DNA of 64,000 nucleotides from Xenorhabdus bovienii SS-2004 (GCF_000027225.1 NC_013892.1:3596001-3660000), one strand, 5' to 3'; positions 39,273 to 49,139 are shown, counted from the stretch's first letter. Program-made: numbers and translations. The notes: generated by a model from the sequence alone, not told the origin.

Positions 39273-39890
39273 ATGTCAAGCAACAAAGCCCATTCAAAAC
39301 TGGCTAATTCACAAACACGTATTCGCCTTACAAGAGAAGAACGCTATCAGCAACTAACTGCCATTGCCTGGCAGATCATTCGAAACGAGGGAACAGAGGC
39401 TCTGACTCTGGGCAGATTGGCTGAGAAAGCCAGCGTGACAAAACCGGTCGTGTATGACCATTTTGGTACACGTTCTGGTCTATTGGCAGCACTGTATATT
39501 GAATTTGATAACCGCCAAACGATAATCATGGACACTGCCATTCAACAAAGTGAACACACTTTGGAAAAAAAAGCCGCTGTAATTGCATCCTCTTACATCA
39601 ATTGCGTGCTTTTTCAAGGAAGTGAAATACCCAGTATTATTGCCGCCTTAGCCGGCTCACCTGAACTCGAAAAAATCAAACGCGAATATGCCAAAATTTT
39701 TGTAGAGAAATGCAGGGTAATACTGGTGCCCTACACCCAAAGCGGAAAAATGACCGCTGCAAGCCTTTGGGCAATGCTGGGAGCCGCAGAAACGTTATCC
39801 TATGCAGCAGCTAACGGCGATATCACTGCAATTCAGGCAGAAATCGAGCTTTCTGCAATCATCATTGCGATGGTTGAAAGAAGTCTTTGA
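39273..39890 (+). CDS. TetR-family transcriptional regulator
   Basis: 205 residues from the start MSSNKAHSKLANSQTRIRL, preferred because an upstream start at 39171 would run through the operator and overlap the divergent gene. The helix-turn-helix is GTEALTLGRLAEKASVTKPVVYDHFGTRSGLL. The C-terminal ligand domain contains SELELSAIIIAMVERSL-like hydrophobic helices. It is divergent from the NAD(P)H oxidoreductase and probably represses both genes until an inducer binds. Confidence 0.88.
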   Translation: MSSNKAHSKLANSQTRIRLTREERYQQLTAIAWQIIRNEGTEALTLGRLAEKASVTKPVVYDHFGTRSGLLAALYIEFDNRQTIIMDTAIQQSEHTLEKKAAVIASSYINCVLFQGSEIPSIIAALAGSPELEKIKREYAKIFVEKCRVILVPYTQSGKMTAASLWAMLGAAETLSYAAANGDITAIQAEIELSAIIIAMVERSL

Positions 39891-39982
39891 TTGCCAGGCT
39901 GACTCGCCGCCATGCAGCTTGTCTGCTGACGATGTCATACAAAACAAAAACCGTTTTGCATGCCATCGTACAGCGTCATGCG

Positions 39983-40107
39983 CTATAAATATTTTTTAAA
40001 CATTGACGTTGTTATCACTACTACCATACCCAGCAAAAGTGCCGCAGGCAGCAATACCATCGTGGGATATACCACATCCGGCCACGATAAATACAGCACA
40101 CAGGCAC
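39983..40107 (-). pseudogene. C-terminal remnant of a membrane protein
   Basis: About 40 codons on the minus strand reading ACVLYLSWPDVVYPTMVLLP followed by a hydrophobic helix (AALLLGMVVVITTSM) and FKKYL stop. The upstream part is cut off at the TA next to the right IS copy, so the IS truncated a membrane-protein gene. The family cannot be named. Confidence 0.5.
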
Positions 40108-40109
40108 TA

Positions 40110-41029
40110 GGGCGTGTCCCTTAATGCAAATTGATAGTATTATCATCTGAACTGTTTTCAATACGGGAAAAAGATGAGGGCACGTTACGACATTCCTGAT
40201 GAGGCATGGATACTGATAGAACCTTGCCTGCCCCCTATTCATTCAAAGCGAGCAGGACGTCCACATGCTGAACACCGCCGTGTCATGAATGGGATGTTCT
40301 GGGTGCTATGTTCAGGGGCACCGTGGCGCGACTTACCGGAACGTTATGGGCCTTGGAAAACGGTCTATAACCGACTTAACCGTTGGTCAAAATCGGGCAT
40401 TATCAATAAGATATTTAATCGGTTACTGTCCATTCTGGATGAAAAAGGTTTGATTGACTGGGCTGAAATTTGTCTGGATGGCAGCAATATTCGCGCGAGT
40501 AAAGATGCTGCAGGCGCGAAAAAAAACATCCCGATATCGCTGACGCTCATGCGCTGGGTCGCTCATGCGGTGGTTATGGCACCAAAATCCACCTGGCCAC
40601 CGATGGAAAGGGGTTTCCCCTCAACCTGATGTTGACGGCGGGGCAAGCCCACGAAAGTCAATCGGCCACCCCTTTGCTCGACGGCATTGGAATACAGCGC
40701 AAAAATGGTTTCATGAAACGGCGCGGCAAAGCTGTGCTGGCCGATAAAGGCTATTCGGGCGGAAAACTTCGCAGTTATCTGCGTAAATTGAGGATAAAGC
40801 GCGTTATTCCTTATAAAATCAATGAAAAAGGAAGCGGAGATGGTCGCACACAATTTGATAAGCTGACTTATCGTAACCGCAATGTTGTCGAACGCTGTTT
40901 CGGTTTTCTCAAAGGAAATCGGCGTATTGCGACACGCTACGAAAAAACCGCACGAAACTACTTGTCCATGGTGAAATTAGGCTGTATTCGACTCTTTTGC
41001 CGGCGATTATATAATTAAGGGACACAGCC
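40110..41029 (+). mobile_element. IS5-family (IS427-type) insertion sequence, right copy
   Basis: 920 bp, identical in layout and ends to the left copy but inverted. TA on both flanks (40108-40109 and 41030-41031). It truncates the membrane-protein remnant on its inner side and the SDR gene on its outer side. Confidence 0.92.
40174..41018 (+). CDS. IS5-family transposase (two frames joined by -1 frameshift), right copy
   Basis: Frame A is 40174-40629 and frame B 40629-41018. The A8 slip run lies at 40519-40526 (gcgAAAAAAAAcat); slipping back one base continues KKKHPDIADAHALGR into the second half of the catalytic domain. The translated products equal those of the left copy, so both copies are recent or exchanging sequence. 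Confidence 0.9.
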
Positions 41030-41118
41030 TAGTCTCTATAGTGAATTTTCTGGTAAGTCGAGAGGCGGCTTTTATAACGGGAGCCAACATTGCTGTGGAT
41101 GGAGGTGTGAATTTATAA
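41030..41118 (+). pseudogene. Short-chain dehydrogenase/reductase, 3' part
   Basis: The last 29 codons, reading VSIVNFLVSREAAFITGAN then IAVDGGVNL stop, are the conserved SDR C-terminus (FITGAN-x-x-VDGG). They continue the gene interrupted at 36172. Confidence 0.85.
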
Positions 41119-41262
41119 TGTGACCATTATCCCATACATCAAATTAAATGAATGATATATGTGCAGAGGAAATGCTAAATTTTGTCCTAATATGAGTAGT
41201 AAACAGTATGTAATCACTGATAAAAACGCTTCTTTGCTTAATATCACAATCAGGAAAATCAG

Positions 41263-41691
41263 TTGACTATCAATACAACAACAGAAACAACCTACTGGAA
41301 TCCCATGGTGCCGGAACTCACAGTGACAAATTTTCCTGTGTCCTTAGATTTCTATGTACAAATATTAGGATTCAACATCATGATACGGCGAAAAGATCCT
41401 GATTTTGCCTATCTTCATTTAGGGAAAGCTCAACTGATGCTGGAAGCGTTTCACGAAACTGGCTGGAATACGGCAGAGCTTAATAAACCACTGGGACGTG
41501 GCATTAATTTGCAAATAGAAGTGGATGATATCAACTCTATTCTTAATCGCCTGCAAATCAACAAGATAAAACTTTACCATCCATTGAAGGATAATAACTA
41601 CGCCACAGGCGATACCCACATCTGTCAGAGAGAGTTTCTCGTTCAAGACCCTGATGGTTATTTGCTAAGGTTCAGCCAATACATAGGGTAA
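41263..41691 (+). CDS. VOC-family protein (glyoxalase/bleomycin-resistance fold)
   Basis: 142 residues. Start is a TTG with a good ribosome site AGGAAAA seven bases upstream; an ATG at 41305 is the alternative. VOC fold features: LTVTNFPVSLDFYVQILGFNIMIRR, FAYLHLGKAQLMLEAF, and the C-terminal REFLVQDPDGYLLRFSQ. Proteins of this type either sequester drugs such as bleomycin or act as metal-dependent lyases or dioxygenases. No substrate can be assigned; the C-terminal DPDGYLLRF is the best-conserved block. It sits directly upstream of the cas operon but is unlikely to belong to it. Confidence 0.85.
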   Translation: MTINTTTETTYWNPMVPELTVTNFPVSLDFYVQILGFNIMIRRKDPDFAYLHLGKAQLMLEAFHETGWNTAELNKPLGRGINLQIEVDDINSILNRLQINKIKLYHPLKDNNYATGDTHICQREFLVQDPDGYLLRFSQYIG

Positions 41692-41755
41692 AAATAAAGT
41701 CTTCCTCAATTAATGAATAAAACTCAGTTAAAACTTTATTTCATCGCGGAAACTT

Positions 41756-44503
41756 ATGCCTATGTTAATAAATAATTTTGATTACCTCATCCGATATTGG
41801 GGCAAAGCCCAGAAAAATATCTATTCTGATACCGATTATCACCTTCTGGCCTATCACTGTCTGGATGTTGCGGCAGTTGGCAAATATCTACTGGCTCCCC
41901 ACAAAAAAATTACCGCCGATATTGCGGATTTTCTGGAATTATCAAAAGAAGAATTACAAAACCTATTTGTATTTTTTTTGCTCCTACATGATATCGGTAA
42001 ATTTGCTTCCGCATTCCAGCAATTATATTCTCCAAAACAACACACTGAACTACTGAAACCTCAGCATTGCAAACCCTACGATAGCAAACATTTTCGTCAT
42101 GATCGTTTAGGGCTGTTTTTCTGGAAGCAGATCCAGAACGATGTGCTATTTGCTTTGGTGGGAGATAATAACCTGCAACGCAGAGATAAAGATCGGGCGC
42201 AAGATACGTTGATGGTCTTAATGCAGTGTATGCTCGGCCACCACGGTAAACCGATTGATGATGGTGATGACTGGCGCGCGATTGGCGATTTTACCGAAGC
42301 CCCAAATATAACTGATGCAAAAGCCTTCACAAATGATCTCATTACTCTGTTCCAGCCTCGCCTGTCACTGGAAAAATTACTTTCCAAAGAATGGAAAGAT
42401 AACCTGAAGCAAGTCAGTTGGCAGTTGGCTGGCATCGTTGTCATGGCCGACTGGATAGGCTCTGACAATGCACACTTTCGCTATCAAACCAACCCCGTGC
42501 CATTGGCAGAATACTGGCAAACCGCCGAACAACAGGCGCAAATTGCCCTGAATGCCATTGATATGCAATACACACCAGCCATATCGCCGTATAAATCTAT
42601 CCAGCATTATTATGGTTTTTCACCAACGCCATTACAGCAATGGGCAGAAGAAGTGCCGATTGATGATTCTCCCCAGCTTTTCATTCTGGAAGATGTGACA
42701 GGTGCCGGAAAAACCGAAGCCGCTTTCACTTTAACCCATCGCTTGATGCAGGCCGGAGTCGCAGAAGGTTTCTATTTTGGCCTGCCGACGATGGCAACAT
42801 CTAACGCCATGTTTAGCCGCGTCGCCAAACACTATCGTGAGATGTTCAATACCAGCGGTAAGCCACCGAGCATCGTTCTGGCACATGGTGCCAGTAAGAT
42901 GAACAATGCTTTCAATGACATTATTCTGACCTCTCAAAACAACGATAGCGACTACACCAAAGATGAGATCACAGCGACAGCACAATGCCATCAATGGCTG
43001 GCGGACTCGCGCAAAAAAGCACTACTGGCACCCGTTGGCGTAGGGACTATCGATCAGGCGCTGCTTGCCGTCTTGCCCCGAAAATATCAGTCGCTGCGTT
43101 TGATTGGCTTGAATCGTAAGATCCTGATTTTTGATGAAGTCCATGCTGCAGATGAATACATGTTTGCCCTGCTGGAAAATTTGCTGAACCTGCATCTTCA
43201 TCAAGGGGGATCGGTGATATTACTTACTGCCACACTTTCCCTGAAACAACGCCAGAAACTGGCTGATATCTGGCTATCTTCCGCAGGCCAAACACCGCAA
43301 AAACTGCGGCAAACAGCCTTTCCGTTGGCAACCAAAATTACGCTCACTCCTGAAAATCCGATTATTGAGCAACCCCTGCACAGCCGCTCAGATGTCAGCC
43401 GTGAAGTCATCGTAAAAACACTGGACTCTCTGGATGCTTGTGTGCAAACCGCCCTGAACGCCGCCAAAAAAGGGCGATGCGTGGTTTGGGTACGCAATTC
43501 CGTTGATGATGCTTTACACGCTTTCCGATTGATTCAGTCACAGATGAATAATCCAGAAGATTGCCTGTTGTTTCACAGCCGCTTTATTTTGCACGATCGC
43601 AAGAAGATCGAAGATCTTGTACTGGAGATATTTGGCAAAAATAGCACCCAACTGCATCGGCAAGGCAAAATACTGATTACCACCCAAGTTTTTCAGGAAA
43701 GTCTAGATGCTGATGCTGACGAGATGATTACCGATATCTGCCCAATCGATGATTTGATCCAACGGACAGGCCGTCTGCACCGTCATACTCGCGATGCAGA
43801 AGGAATTTATCAGCAAAGTATTAGCGATTGCCGCCCAGCCCCTGTGTTGTATCTCCACGCCCCAAAATGGGACGATCAACCACAAGCAGACTGGCTGAGT
43901 AAAGATTTTCGCAATACTCAATATGTTTATCGCTCACCGGGGCGCCTGTGGCTGGGGTTGCGTGAATTGCGGCGATCGGGCGCTATCAGAATGCCTGCCG
44001 AAGCCAGAACTTTAATCGAAGCGGTTTACAGTGACGATGCGTATGAACACATACCTGACACCTTAAGACATAAGGAAAATGAATTTATTGGAGAAGGCCA
44101 CAGCAAAGAGGCCAAAGCAGAATCACAGACCTTGCGATGGAAACATGGATATTGCAATCACAGTGCCAGCGGATGGTATGACGATGACAGCGATATCAGC
44201 ACACGATTCAGTGATATCGAAACGGTTGAAATTCTGCTTGTAAAACTGGCTGACAAAGATGCATTAATACCGTGGGCGAACGAGGGAGAATTTGCCGTTC
44301 AACTCAGTACCATCAGGCTACCAAAAAACAAATTTGCCGATAAGTTACTGGCGGTTCCAGAATCGTTTTCTCATGCTGTAGAACAGCTAAAGAGCCAATT
44401 CAAATCCGCTAAATACCTGCAAATCTGGCTGCCTGAACTCGACCCCAATTTCAGTTACGACCCTACCATCGGTTTTTATGAAATCCACCAGCAGGAGGCA
44501 TGA
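41756..44503 (+). CDS. cas3: CRISPR-associated helicase/nuclease Cas3 (type I-E)
   Basis: 915 residues. The N-terminal HD nuclease domain has HLLAYHCLDVAAVG (H34) and LLLHDIGKFASAF (H78-D79). The helicase core begins with Walker A DVTGAGKTEAAF near residue 315, then DEVH in IFDEVHAADEYM, SAT-like LLTATLSLKQR, and the RTGRLHRH motif VI. Cas3 is recruited by Cascade to the non-target strand and degrades invading DNA. It is the first gene of the cas operon and overlaps casA by four bases. No frameshift or missing motif is seen, so interference should be functional. Confidence 0.96.
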   Translation: MPMLINNFDYLIRYWGKAQKNIYSDTDYHLLAYHCLDVAAVGKYLLAPHKKITADIADFLELSKEELQNLFVFFLLLHDIGKFASAFQQLYSPKQHTELLKPQHCKPYDSKHFRHDRLGLFFWKQIQNDVLFALVGDNNLQRRDKDRAQDTLMVLMQCMLGHHGKPIDDGDDWRAIGDFTEAPNITDAKAFTNDLITLFQPRLSLEKLLSKEWKDNLKQVSWQLAGIVVMADWIGSDNAHFRYQTNPVPLAEYWQTAEQQAQIALNAIDMQYTPAISPYKSIQHYYGFSPTPLQQWAEEVPIDDSPQLFILEDVTGAGKTEAAFTLTHRLMQAGVAEGFYFGLPTMATSNAMFSRVAKHYREMFNTSGKPPSIVLAHGASKMNNAFNDIILTSQNNDSDYTKDEITATAQCHQWLADSRKKALLAPVGVGTIDQALLAVLPRKYQSLRLIGLNRKILIFDEVHAADEYMFALLENLLNLHLHQGGSVILLTATLSLKQRQKLADIWLSSAGQTPQKLRQTAFPLATKITLTPENPIIEQPLHSRSDVSREVIVKTLDSLDACVQTALNAAKKGRCVVWVRNSVDDALHAFRLIQSQMNNPEDCLLFHSRFILHDRKKIEDLVLEIFGKNSTQLHRQGKILITTQVFQESLDADADEMITDICPIDDLIQRTGRLHRHTRDAEGIYQQSISDCRPAPVLYLHAPKWDDQPQADWLSKDFRNTQYVYRSPGRLWLGLRELRRSGAIRMPAEARTLIEAVYSDDAYEHIPDTLRHKENEFIGEGHSKEAKAESQTLRWKHGYCNHSASGWYDDDSDISTRFSDIETVEILLVKLADKDALIPWANEGEFAVQLSTIRLPKNKFADKLLAVPESFSHAVEQLKSQFKSAKYLQIWLPELDPNFSYDPTIGFYEIHQQEA

Positions 44504-46104
44504 TGAACCTTGTTAAAAACGCATGGCTGACCTTTAAAATGCGGGATGGCAGTCAAAAGAAACTGCCACTGGCGGCTATCTGCGATCCCAACGTCATGGA
44601 TTTTGCCCTGCCACGGGCAGACTTTCAGGGCGCGGCCTATCAGTTAGCCATCGGCTTACTGCAAACAGTGTTTGCTCCCGTGGATAAGTTTCAATGGCAT
44701 GATTTTTATGAGGCTTCCCCAACACAAGCAGATTTACAGACAGCCTTTGACCGTGTGGAACATGCCTTTAATCTGTCAGGTAACGGGCCGCTATTTATGC
44801 AGGATTTTGATTCGCTGGATAGCGTCAAATCAACGACGATTTCTGGGTTACTCATTGAAGCGCCCGGAGCGAATACGCTCAAACTTAACACCGACCATTT
44901 TATTAAACGCGGCCAATATGAAATCATCTCGCCTGAAATGGCGGCTATCGCACTTTTCACCTTACAGATTAATGCGCCTGCTGGTGGTGTCGGGCATCGT
45001 GTCGGCTTACGGGGCGGTGGCCCTCTGACCACTCTGGTTCAACCCCAAACGCTGGATACCCCACTCTGGCACAAACTCTGGCTTAATATTGTCAATCAAG
45101 AATACTGCGGCTATCCCGAAGCAGACCTCCACAGCCCCAGTGTCTTTCCGTGGTTAGGCAAAACCAAACTCAGCCAGCCCACCGGTACGGAAATTTACGC
45201 TTCTGATGTTCATGAACTCTATATGTATTGGGCGATGCCACGGCGTATCCGTCTGCAAATCGACGATAAACCCGCTATTTGCCAACTGACCGGACAACCC
45301 ACCGAACAATCTGTTACCCGCTACCGAACCCAAAACTATGGCAACAACTACGCCGGAAATTGGCAACACCCACTCACGCCCTATAAATGGAATCCGAAAA
45401 AAGCTAATGACGATCACCTTTCTATCAAAGGACAACCGGGAGGGATAACTTATAAGCTATGGAATAGTTTGGCGTTTTCCAGAAATAACGAGGGACAAAA
45501 AGCCGCTCTGGTCGTCGATCATTTCCACCAGATTTGTGATTATTTTGCAGAGGAACACAGCGCAACACCCCGGCTATGGGTCTTTGGCTATGATATGGAC
45601 AATATGAAAGCCAGAGGCTGGTATTCCACTACACTTCCCCTGTTTTCCATCGCCGTTGAAAAGCAGGATGTCATTTTCCGGCGAGCCAGAAATTTACAGA
45701 CTCTTTCCGCCAATGCCCTGATCCAATGCCGTTCCCAAATCAAAAGTGGATGGTTCAATCGCCCAAATGATGTGAAAGGGAATATGTCATTTATTGATGC
45801 TGCGTTCTATCAACGTACTCAAACAGCTTTTTTTAAAGCGATACAACAGATTATCAGCAGCCAGCAGGCGTCTTCTTATCTCTCGCCAGAAGAGGCCAAA
45901 AGCTGGCTCTACCAACTGAGAAATACCTGTTTCGATCTGTTTGATGAATATGTGCTGTCAGAAAGCGTCGATCCGAAAACGCTGCCGAAAAAAGTCAAGG
46001 CAAGGCACTTTTTGACTCAGTGGTTATTTGGTGCCAAAGAGATCAAATCATTTATGACTGAATACCAAATCGAACGCCAACAGAAGGAGGTGATCAATGA
46101 ATAG
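44500..46104 (+). CDS. casA: Cascade large subunit CasA/Cse1
   Basis: 534 residues, starting MMNLVKNAWLTFKMRDG; the second ATG (44503) is better spaced from the AGGAGG at 44493-44498. CasA (Cas8e) recognises the PAM, helps load Cas3 and stabilises the R-loop. Typical regions: PNVMDFALPRADFQGAAYQLAIGLLQTVF near the N-terminus and VGHRVGLRGGGPLTTLV, the glycine-rich loop in the middle. It overlaps cas3 (4 bp) and casB (8 bp), indicating coupled translation. Confidence 0.95.
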   Translation: MMNLVKNAWLTFKMRDGSQKKLPLAAICDPNVMDFALPRADFQGAAYQLAIGLLQTVFAPVDKFQWHDFYEASPTQADLQTAFDRVEHAFNLSGNGPLFMQDFDSLDSVKSTTISGLLIEAPGANTLKLNTDHFIKRGQYEIISPEMAAIALFTLQINAPAGGVGHRVGLRGGGPLTTLVQPQTLDTPLWHKLWLNIVNQEYCGYPEADLHSPSVFPWLGKTKLSQPTGTEIYASDVHELYMYWAMPRRIRLQIDDKPAICQLTGQPTEQSVTRYRTQNYGNNYAGNWQHPLTPYKWNPKKANDDHLSIKGQPGGITYKLWNSLAFSRNNEGQKAALVVDHFHQICDYFAEEHSATPRLWVFGYDMDNMKARGWYSTTLPLFSIAVEKQDVIFRRARNLQTLSANALIQCRSQIKSGWFNRPNDVKGNMSFIDAAFYQRTQTAFFKAIQQIISSQQASSYLSPEEAKSWLYQLRNTCFDLFDEYVLSESVDPKTLPKKVKARHFLTQWLFGAKEIKSFMTEYQIERQQKEVINE

Positions 46105-46648
46105 CTTGAGCGAAAGTACCTTGCTGTGCTGGTGGGAAAGCATGTTTCTATCACCATCAGAACTGAAAGCTAAAGGCAGATACCCCGCTCCAACGGTGTA
46201 TAAAGCACAGTTAAAACGCTGCCAGAATATCGACACGGCCATGTTAACCGGAGGCTTTCGCGCGTTATGGCAGAATTTGTCCGAAAGCGACGCTGAAACC
46301 GTTGATGAAAAAACCATCATAAAATGGGCAATGATTGCCATGACGGTCGTGCATGTGAAATACAATGTAACCACAACACTGGCAACCGCAGCCGGCACCA
46401 AAACAGAAAATGATAAACCTGTCGTCAGTGAACTCCGTTTTGCCCAATTACAGGGTGCCAAGACCCCCGACGAATTAGTTACCCGCTTACGACGCACCTT
46501 GCAGCTCATTAATGGAACAGTTTCCATGCTGGATCTGGCAAAAGATATTGAGCAATGGGTTCGCGAATGCCACCAGCAAAGACCCCGTCGAGCGAATCAG
46601 CGTCTCAGCGTGCAATGGGCGCTGGAGTATTACAAAGCAGCAAAATAA
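46097..46648 (+). CDS. casB: Cascade small subunit CasB/Cse2
   Basis: 183 residues, helical. CasB (two copies in Cascade) stabilises the displaced strand and the complex. Conserved segment: ALWQNLSESDAE and SELRFAQLQGAKTPDELVTRLRRTLQLI. The C-terminal VQWALEYYKA is typical. The start lies within the end of casA. Confidence 0.93.
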   Translation: MNSLSESTLLCWWESMFLSPSELKAKGRYPAPTVYKAQLKRCQNIDTAMLTGGFRALWQNLSESDAETVDEKTIIKWAMIAMTVVHVKYNVTTTLATAAGTKTENDKPVVSELRFAQLQGAKTPDELVTRLRRTLQLINGTVSMLDLAKDIEQWVRECHQQRPRRANQRLSVQWALEYYKAAK

Positions 46649-46675
46649 TCACTTTTAGCCTTTGAGGTATCCTAA

Positions 46676-47713
46676 ATGAGCCAATTTATTCAATTACATC
46701 TGCTGACCTCCTACCCGCCTGCCAACCTGAACCGTGATGATATAGGGCGCCCTAAAACAGCCAGAATGGGGGGAGTTGATCGATTAAGAATCAGCTCCCA
46801 AAGCCTGAAACGCCACTGGCGAGTCTCAGATCTGTTTCAGGCAGCACTTGCGGGACACCTTGGATTTCGGACAAAACGCTTTGGCCTCGAAATTTATCAA
46901 CAATTGATCGAAGCGGACGTTAAAGAAAAGCAGGCGATAGAGTGGGCTTCTGCCATTGCGGGAGTATTTGGCAAAAAGAAAAAAGACACGCCACTGGAAA
47001 TAGAACAACTGGCCCATATCAGCCCTACGGAAAAAGCCGCCGTAATCTCCCTGATAAAACAACTGGCCGACGAAAACCGGGCGCCAACCAAGGAAGAGCT
47101 AAGTCTGTTGAGCAAAGAGAGAATGGCCGTAGATATCGCCCTGTTTGGCCGTATGCTCGCTTCCAGCCCGGCCTATAATATTGAGGCCGCCTGTCAGGTT
47201 GCCCATGCCATCAGCGTACATGATGTGGTGATTGAAGATGACTATTTTACCGCAGTGGATGATCTGAACGACGGCAAAAGCGATACAGGTTCAGCGCATA
47301 TCGGAGAAAACGGATTTGCAGCAGCCCTGTTCTACAGCTACATCTGCATCAACAAAACCCTGCTGATGGAAAATCTGGCAGGCAATGAAACTCTGGTCAA
47401 TCAAGCCATTGCCGCCCTAACCGAAGCCGCCGTCAAAATCTCCCCTTCCGGTAAACAAAACAGTTTTGGCTCCCGCGCCTATGCCAGTTATGTTCTGGCG
47501 GAAAAAGGAGAATATCAGCCCCGCTCCTTGTCGGTCGCGTTTTTGAAACCCATTAACGATGAAGATCAGGCTGCGTCGGCCATTGCCGCATTGGAAAAAC
47601 AGGTCGAAAACTTCGATAAAGTTTATGGTGACTGTGCTGACACCCGTCATAGCATCAATACTCTCACCGGAGAAGGCAGTTTTGCCGAACTGATTAAATT
47701 CATCACGAATTAA
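46676..47713 (+). CDS. casC: Cascade backbone subunit CasC/Cas7e
   Basis: 345 residues. Six copies form the crRNA-binding backbone of Cascade. The N-terminal LHLLTSYPPANLNRDDIGRPKTA and SSQSLKRHWR are the Cas7e signature, and PRSLSVAFLKPI lies near the C-terminus. Spacing of 27 bases from casB is the largest gap among the Cascade genes. No unusual features. Confidence 0.95.
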   Translation: MSQFIQLHLLTSYPPANLNRDDIGRPKTARMGGVDRLRISSQSLKRHWRVSDLFQAALAGHLGFRTKRFGLEIYQQLIEADVKEKQAIEWASAIAGVFGKKKKDTPLEIEQLAHISPTEKAAVISLIKQLADENRAPTKEELSLLSKERMAVDIALFGRMLASSPAYNIEAACQVAHAISVHDVVIEDDYFTAVDDLNDGKSDTGSAHIGENGFAAALFYSYICINKTLLMENLAGNETLVNQAIAALTEAAVKISPSGKQNSFGSRAYASYVLAEKGEYQPRSLSVAFLKPINDEDQAASAIAALEKQVENFDKVYGDCADTRHSINTLTGEGSFAELIKFITN

Positions 47714-47725
47714 AAGGAGGCTGGA

Positions 47726-48478
47726 ATGCAAACCTATTTGGTTTTTCGATTATATGGTGTGCTGGCCAGTTGGGGCGTAGAAGCCGTCGGTGAAAGCCGC
47801 CCCACCAGCCTGCATCCGACTCGTTCAGCGATTTTGGGGCTATTGGGTGCAGCGCTGGGCATCCGGCGTGATGATGAAATGCGCCTTGCCGAGTTACAGC
47901 AAAGTGTCAACATCGCCATCAAACAAATCGTGGCCGGTTCATTGATGAGGGATTATCACACGAGTCAAGTTCCCTCCCAAAACAACAAACAGCAACACTT
48001 CACCCGTAAAAGTGAGTTGGGTGAATCTGAACTGAATACGATTTTATCCTCACGGGATTACCGCAGTGATGGGCTGTGGATCATCGCAATTTCACTGACC
48101 GACCAAGCCCATCTGACACTGACAACCTTGCGTGATGCGCTGTTAAAACCGGTTTTCACCTTAAGCCTTGGGCGCAAATCCTGCCCTCTGTGCGTTCCTA
48201 CGATGCCGCAAATAACCCAATCTCCCTGTTTGAAGGCAGCTCTGGATACGGAATTTCCGCCTTTAACGCAGTCAGAGAAAGCTGATCACTATTGGCTGGG
48301 TGACAGCGGTATCGTGAGCTATTTTTGGGAAGGGGATAAAAACGAGATTGAGATCCCCGATGTGGCGGTATTGACCAGCCAATTGTGGGACGAACCGCTT
48401 TCACGAACCCGCTGGCAGTTCACCCAACGTACTATGCACCAATTATCGCTGATGGAGAAGGCACATGTACCTGTCTAA
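47726..48478 (+). CDS. casD: Cascade subunit CasD/Cas5e
   Basis: 250 residues. Cas5e caps the 5' handle of the crRNA. N-terminal signature YLVFRLYGVLASWGVEAVGESRPTSLHPTRSAILGLLGAALG, then MRDYHTSQVP and the FTLSLGRKSCPLC block. It follows casC by 12 bases with a GGAGG site and overlaps casE by 14 bases. Confidence 0.95.
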   Translation: MQTYLVFRLYGVLASWGVEAVGESRPTSLHPTRSAILGLLGAALGIRRDDEMRLAELQQSVNIAIKQIVAGSLMRDYHTSQVPSQNNKQQHFTRKSELGESELNTILSSRDYRSDGLWIIAISLTDQAHLTLTTLRDALLKPVFTLSLGRKSCPLCVPTMPQITQSPCLKAALDTEFPPLTQSEKADHYWLGDSGIVSYFWEGDKNEIEIPDVAVLTSQLWDEPLSRTRWQFTQRTMHQLSLMEKAHVPV

Positions 48479-49138
48479 AGTCACCTTACGACCTTCTGCC
48501 TATCGAGAACAGTTTTTGTCAAAAATGGCGAAAAACAGTGTTTATTCTTCCCACCAGCTATTATGGCAACTGTTTACGGAACAGGTAGAACGCAATTTTC
48601 TGTTCAGGGAAGATATTGGCATCAACGGTACACCTGAGTTCTTCGTACTGTCCCATACAGCGCCAATACCCAATTCGGCGATGTTCCAGATTCAGAGCAA
48701 GGCATTTACCCCGCAATTACGCAGCGGACAGAAACTGGCGTTTAAACTCCGGCTGAATCCCACCATCTGTATTACAGATAAGGATTCCGGCAAACAGCGG
48801 CGTCATGATGTACTGATGAATGCCAAACGTCAGGCACAGTTGGCGGGTGCTAGCACTGACGAAATCCAGCCACTGATGATGCAGGCTGTACAGGCTTGGA
48901 TACAGGATGAAAAACGACTGACTAGCTGGGGTATTCAGTTTGATTTCGATCCTGATGTTGAACGCTATACCCAACATCGCTGTCGCAAGTCTTCCGGCCA
49001 GAAAGTGGCTTTTTCGAGCGTTGATTTTCAGGGCGTACTCACCCTTTCAGATCATAAACTTTTTCTGGCGCAATACGCTAAGGGATTTGGTCGGGCGAAA
49101 TCTTTTGGCTGTGGGATGATGCTGATAAGGACTCTGTA

Positions 49139-49139
<1 letters not shown>
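48465..49139 (+). CDS. casE: crRNA-processing endoribonuclease CasE/Cas6e
   Basis: 224 residues. Cas6e cleaves the pre-crRNA at the base of the repeat hairpin and stays bound to the 3' handle. The catalytic-type His is probably H30 in SVYSSHQLLWQLF, slightly further from the N-terminus than in E. coli. The C-terminal glycine-rich loop GFGRAKSFGCGMMLI is present. It overlaps casD by 14 bases and shares its last base with the cas1 start. Confidence 0.94.

Larger units (their letters stand above)
36173..41029. mobile_element. Putative composite transposon bounded by inverted IS427-type copies (4857 bp)
   Basis: Two 920-bp IS5-family copies in inverted orientation (36173-37092 and 40110-41029) bound about 3 kb of cargo. 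The whole unit is flanked by TA on each side (36171-36172 and 41030-41031), and its removal with one TA brings the two halves of the SDR gene together (GTTNNIVSIVNFLVSREAAF). This is what a single transposition event of the composite unit would leave. Two separate insertions with later loss of intervening sequence cannot be excluded. Cargo: IS630 remnant, decayed DUF5710 gene, NAD(P)H oxidoreductase, TetR regulator and a truncated membrane protein. Confidence 0.7.

Noticed and set aside
41263..41691. VOC protein as a member of the CRISPR operon
   Set aside because: It is separated from cas3 by 64 bases and has no known CRISPR role; the adjacency is most likely chance.
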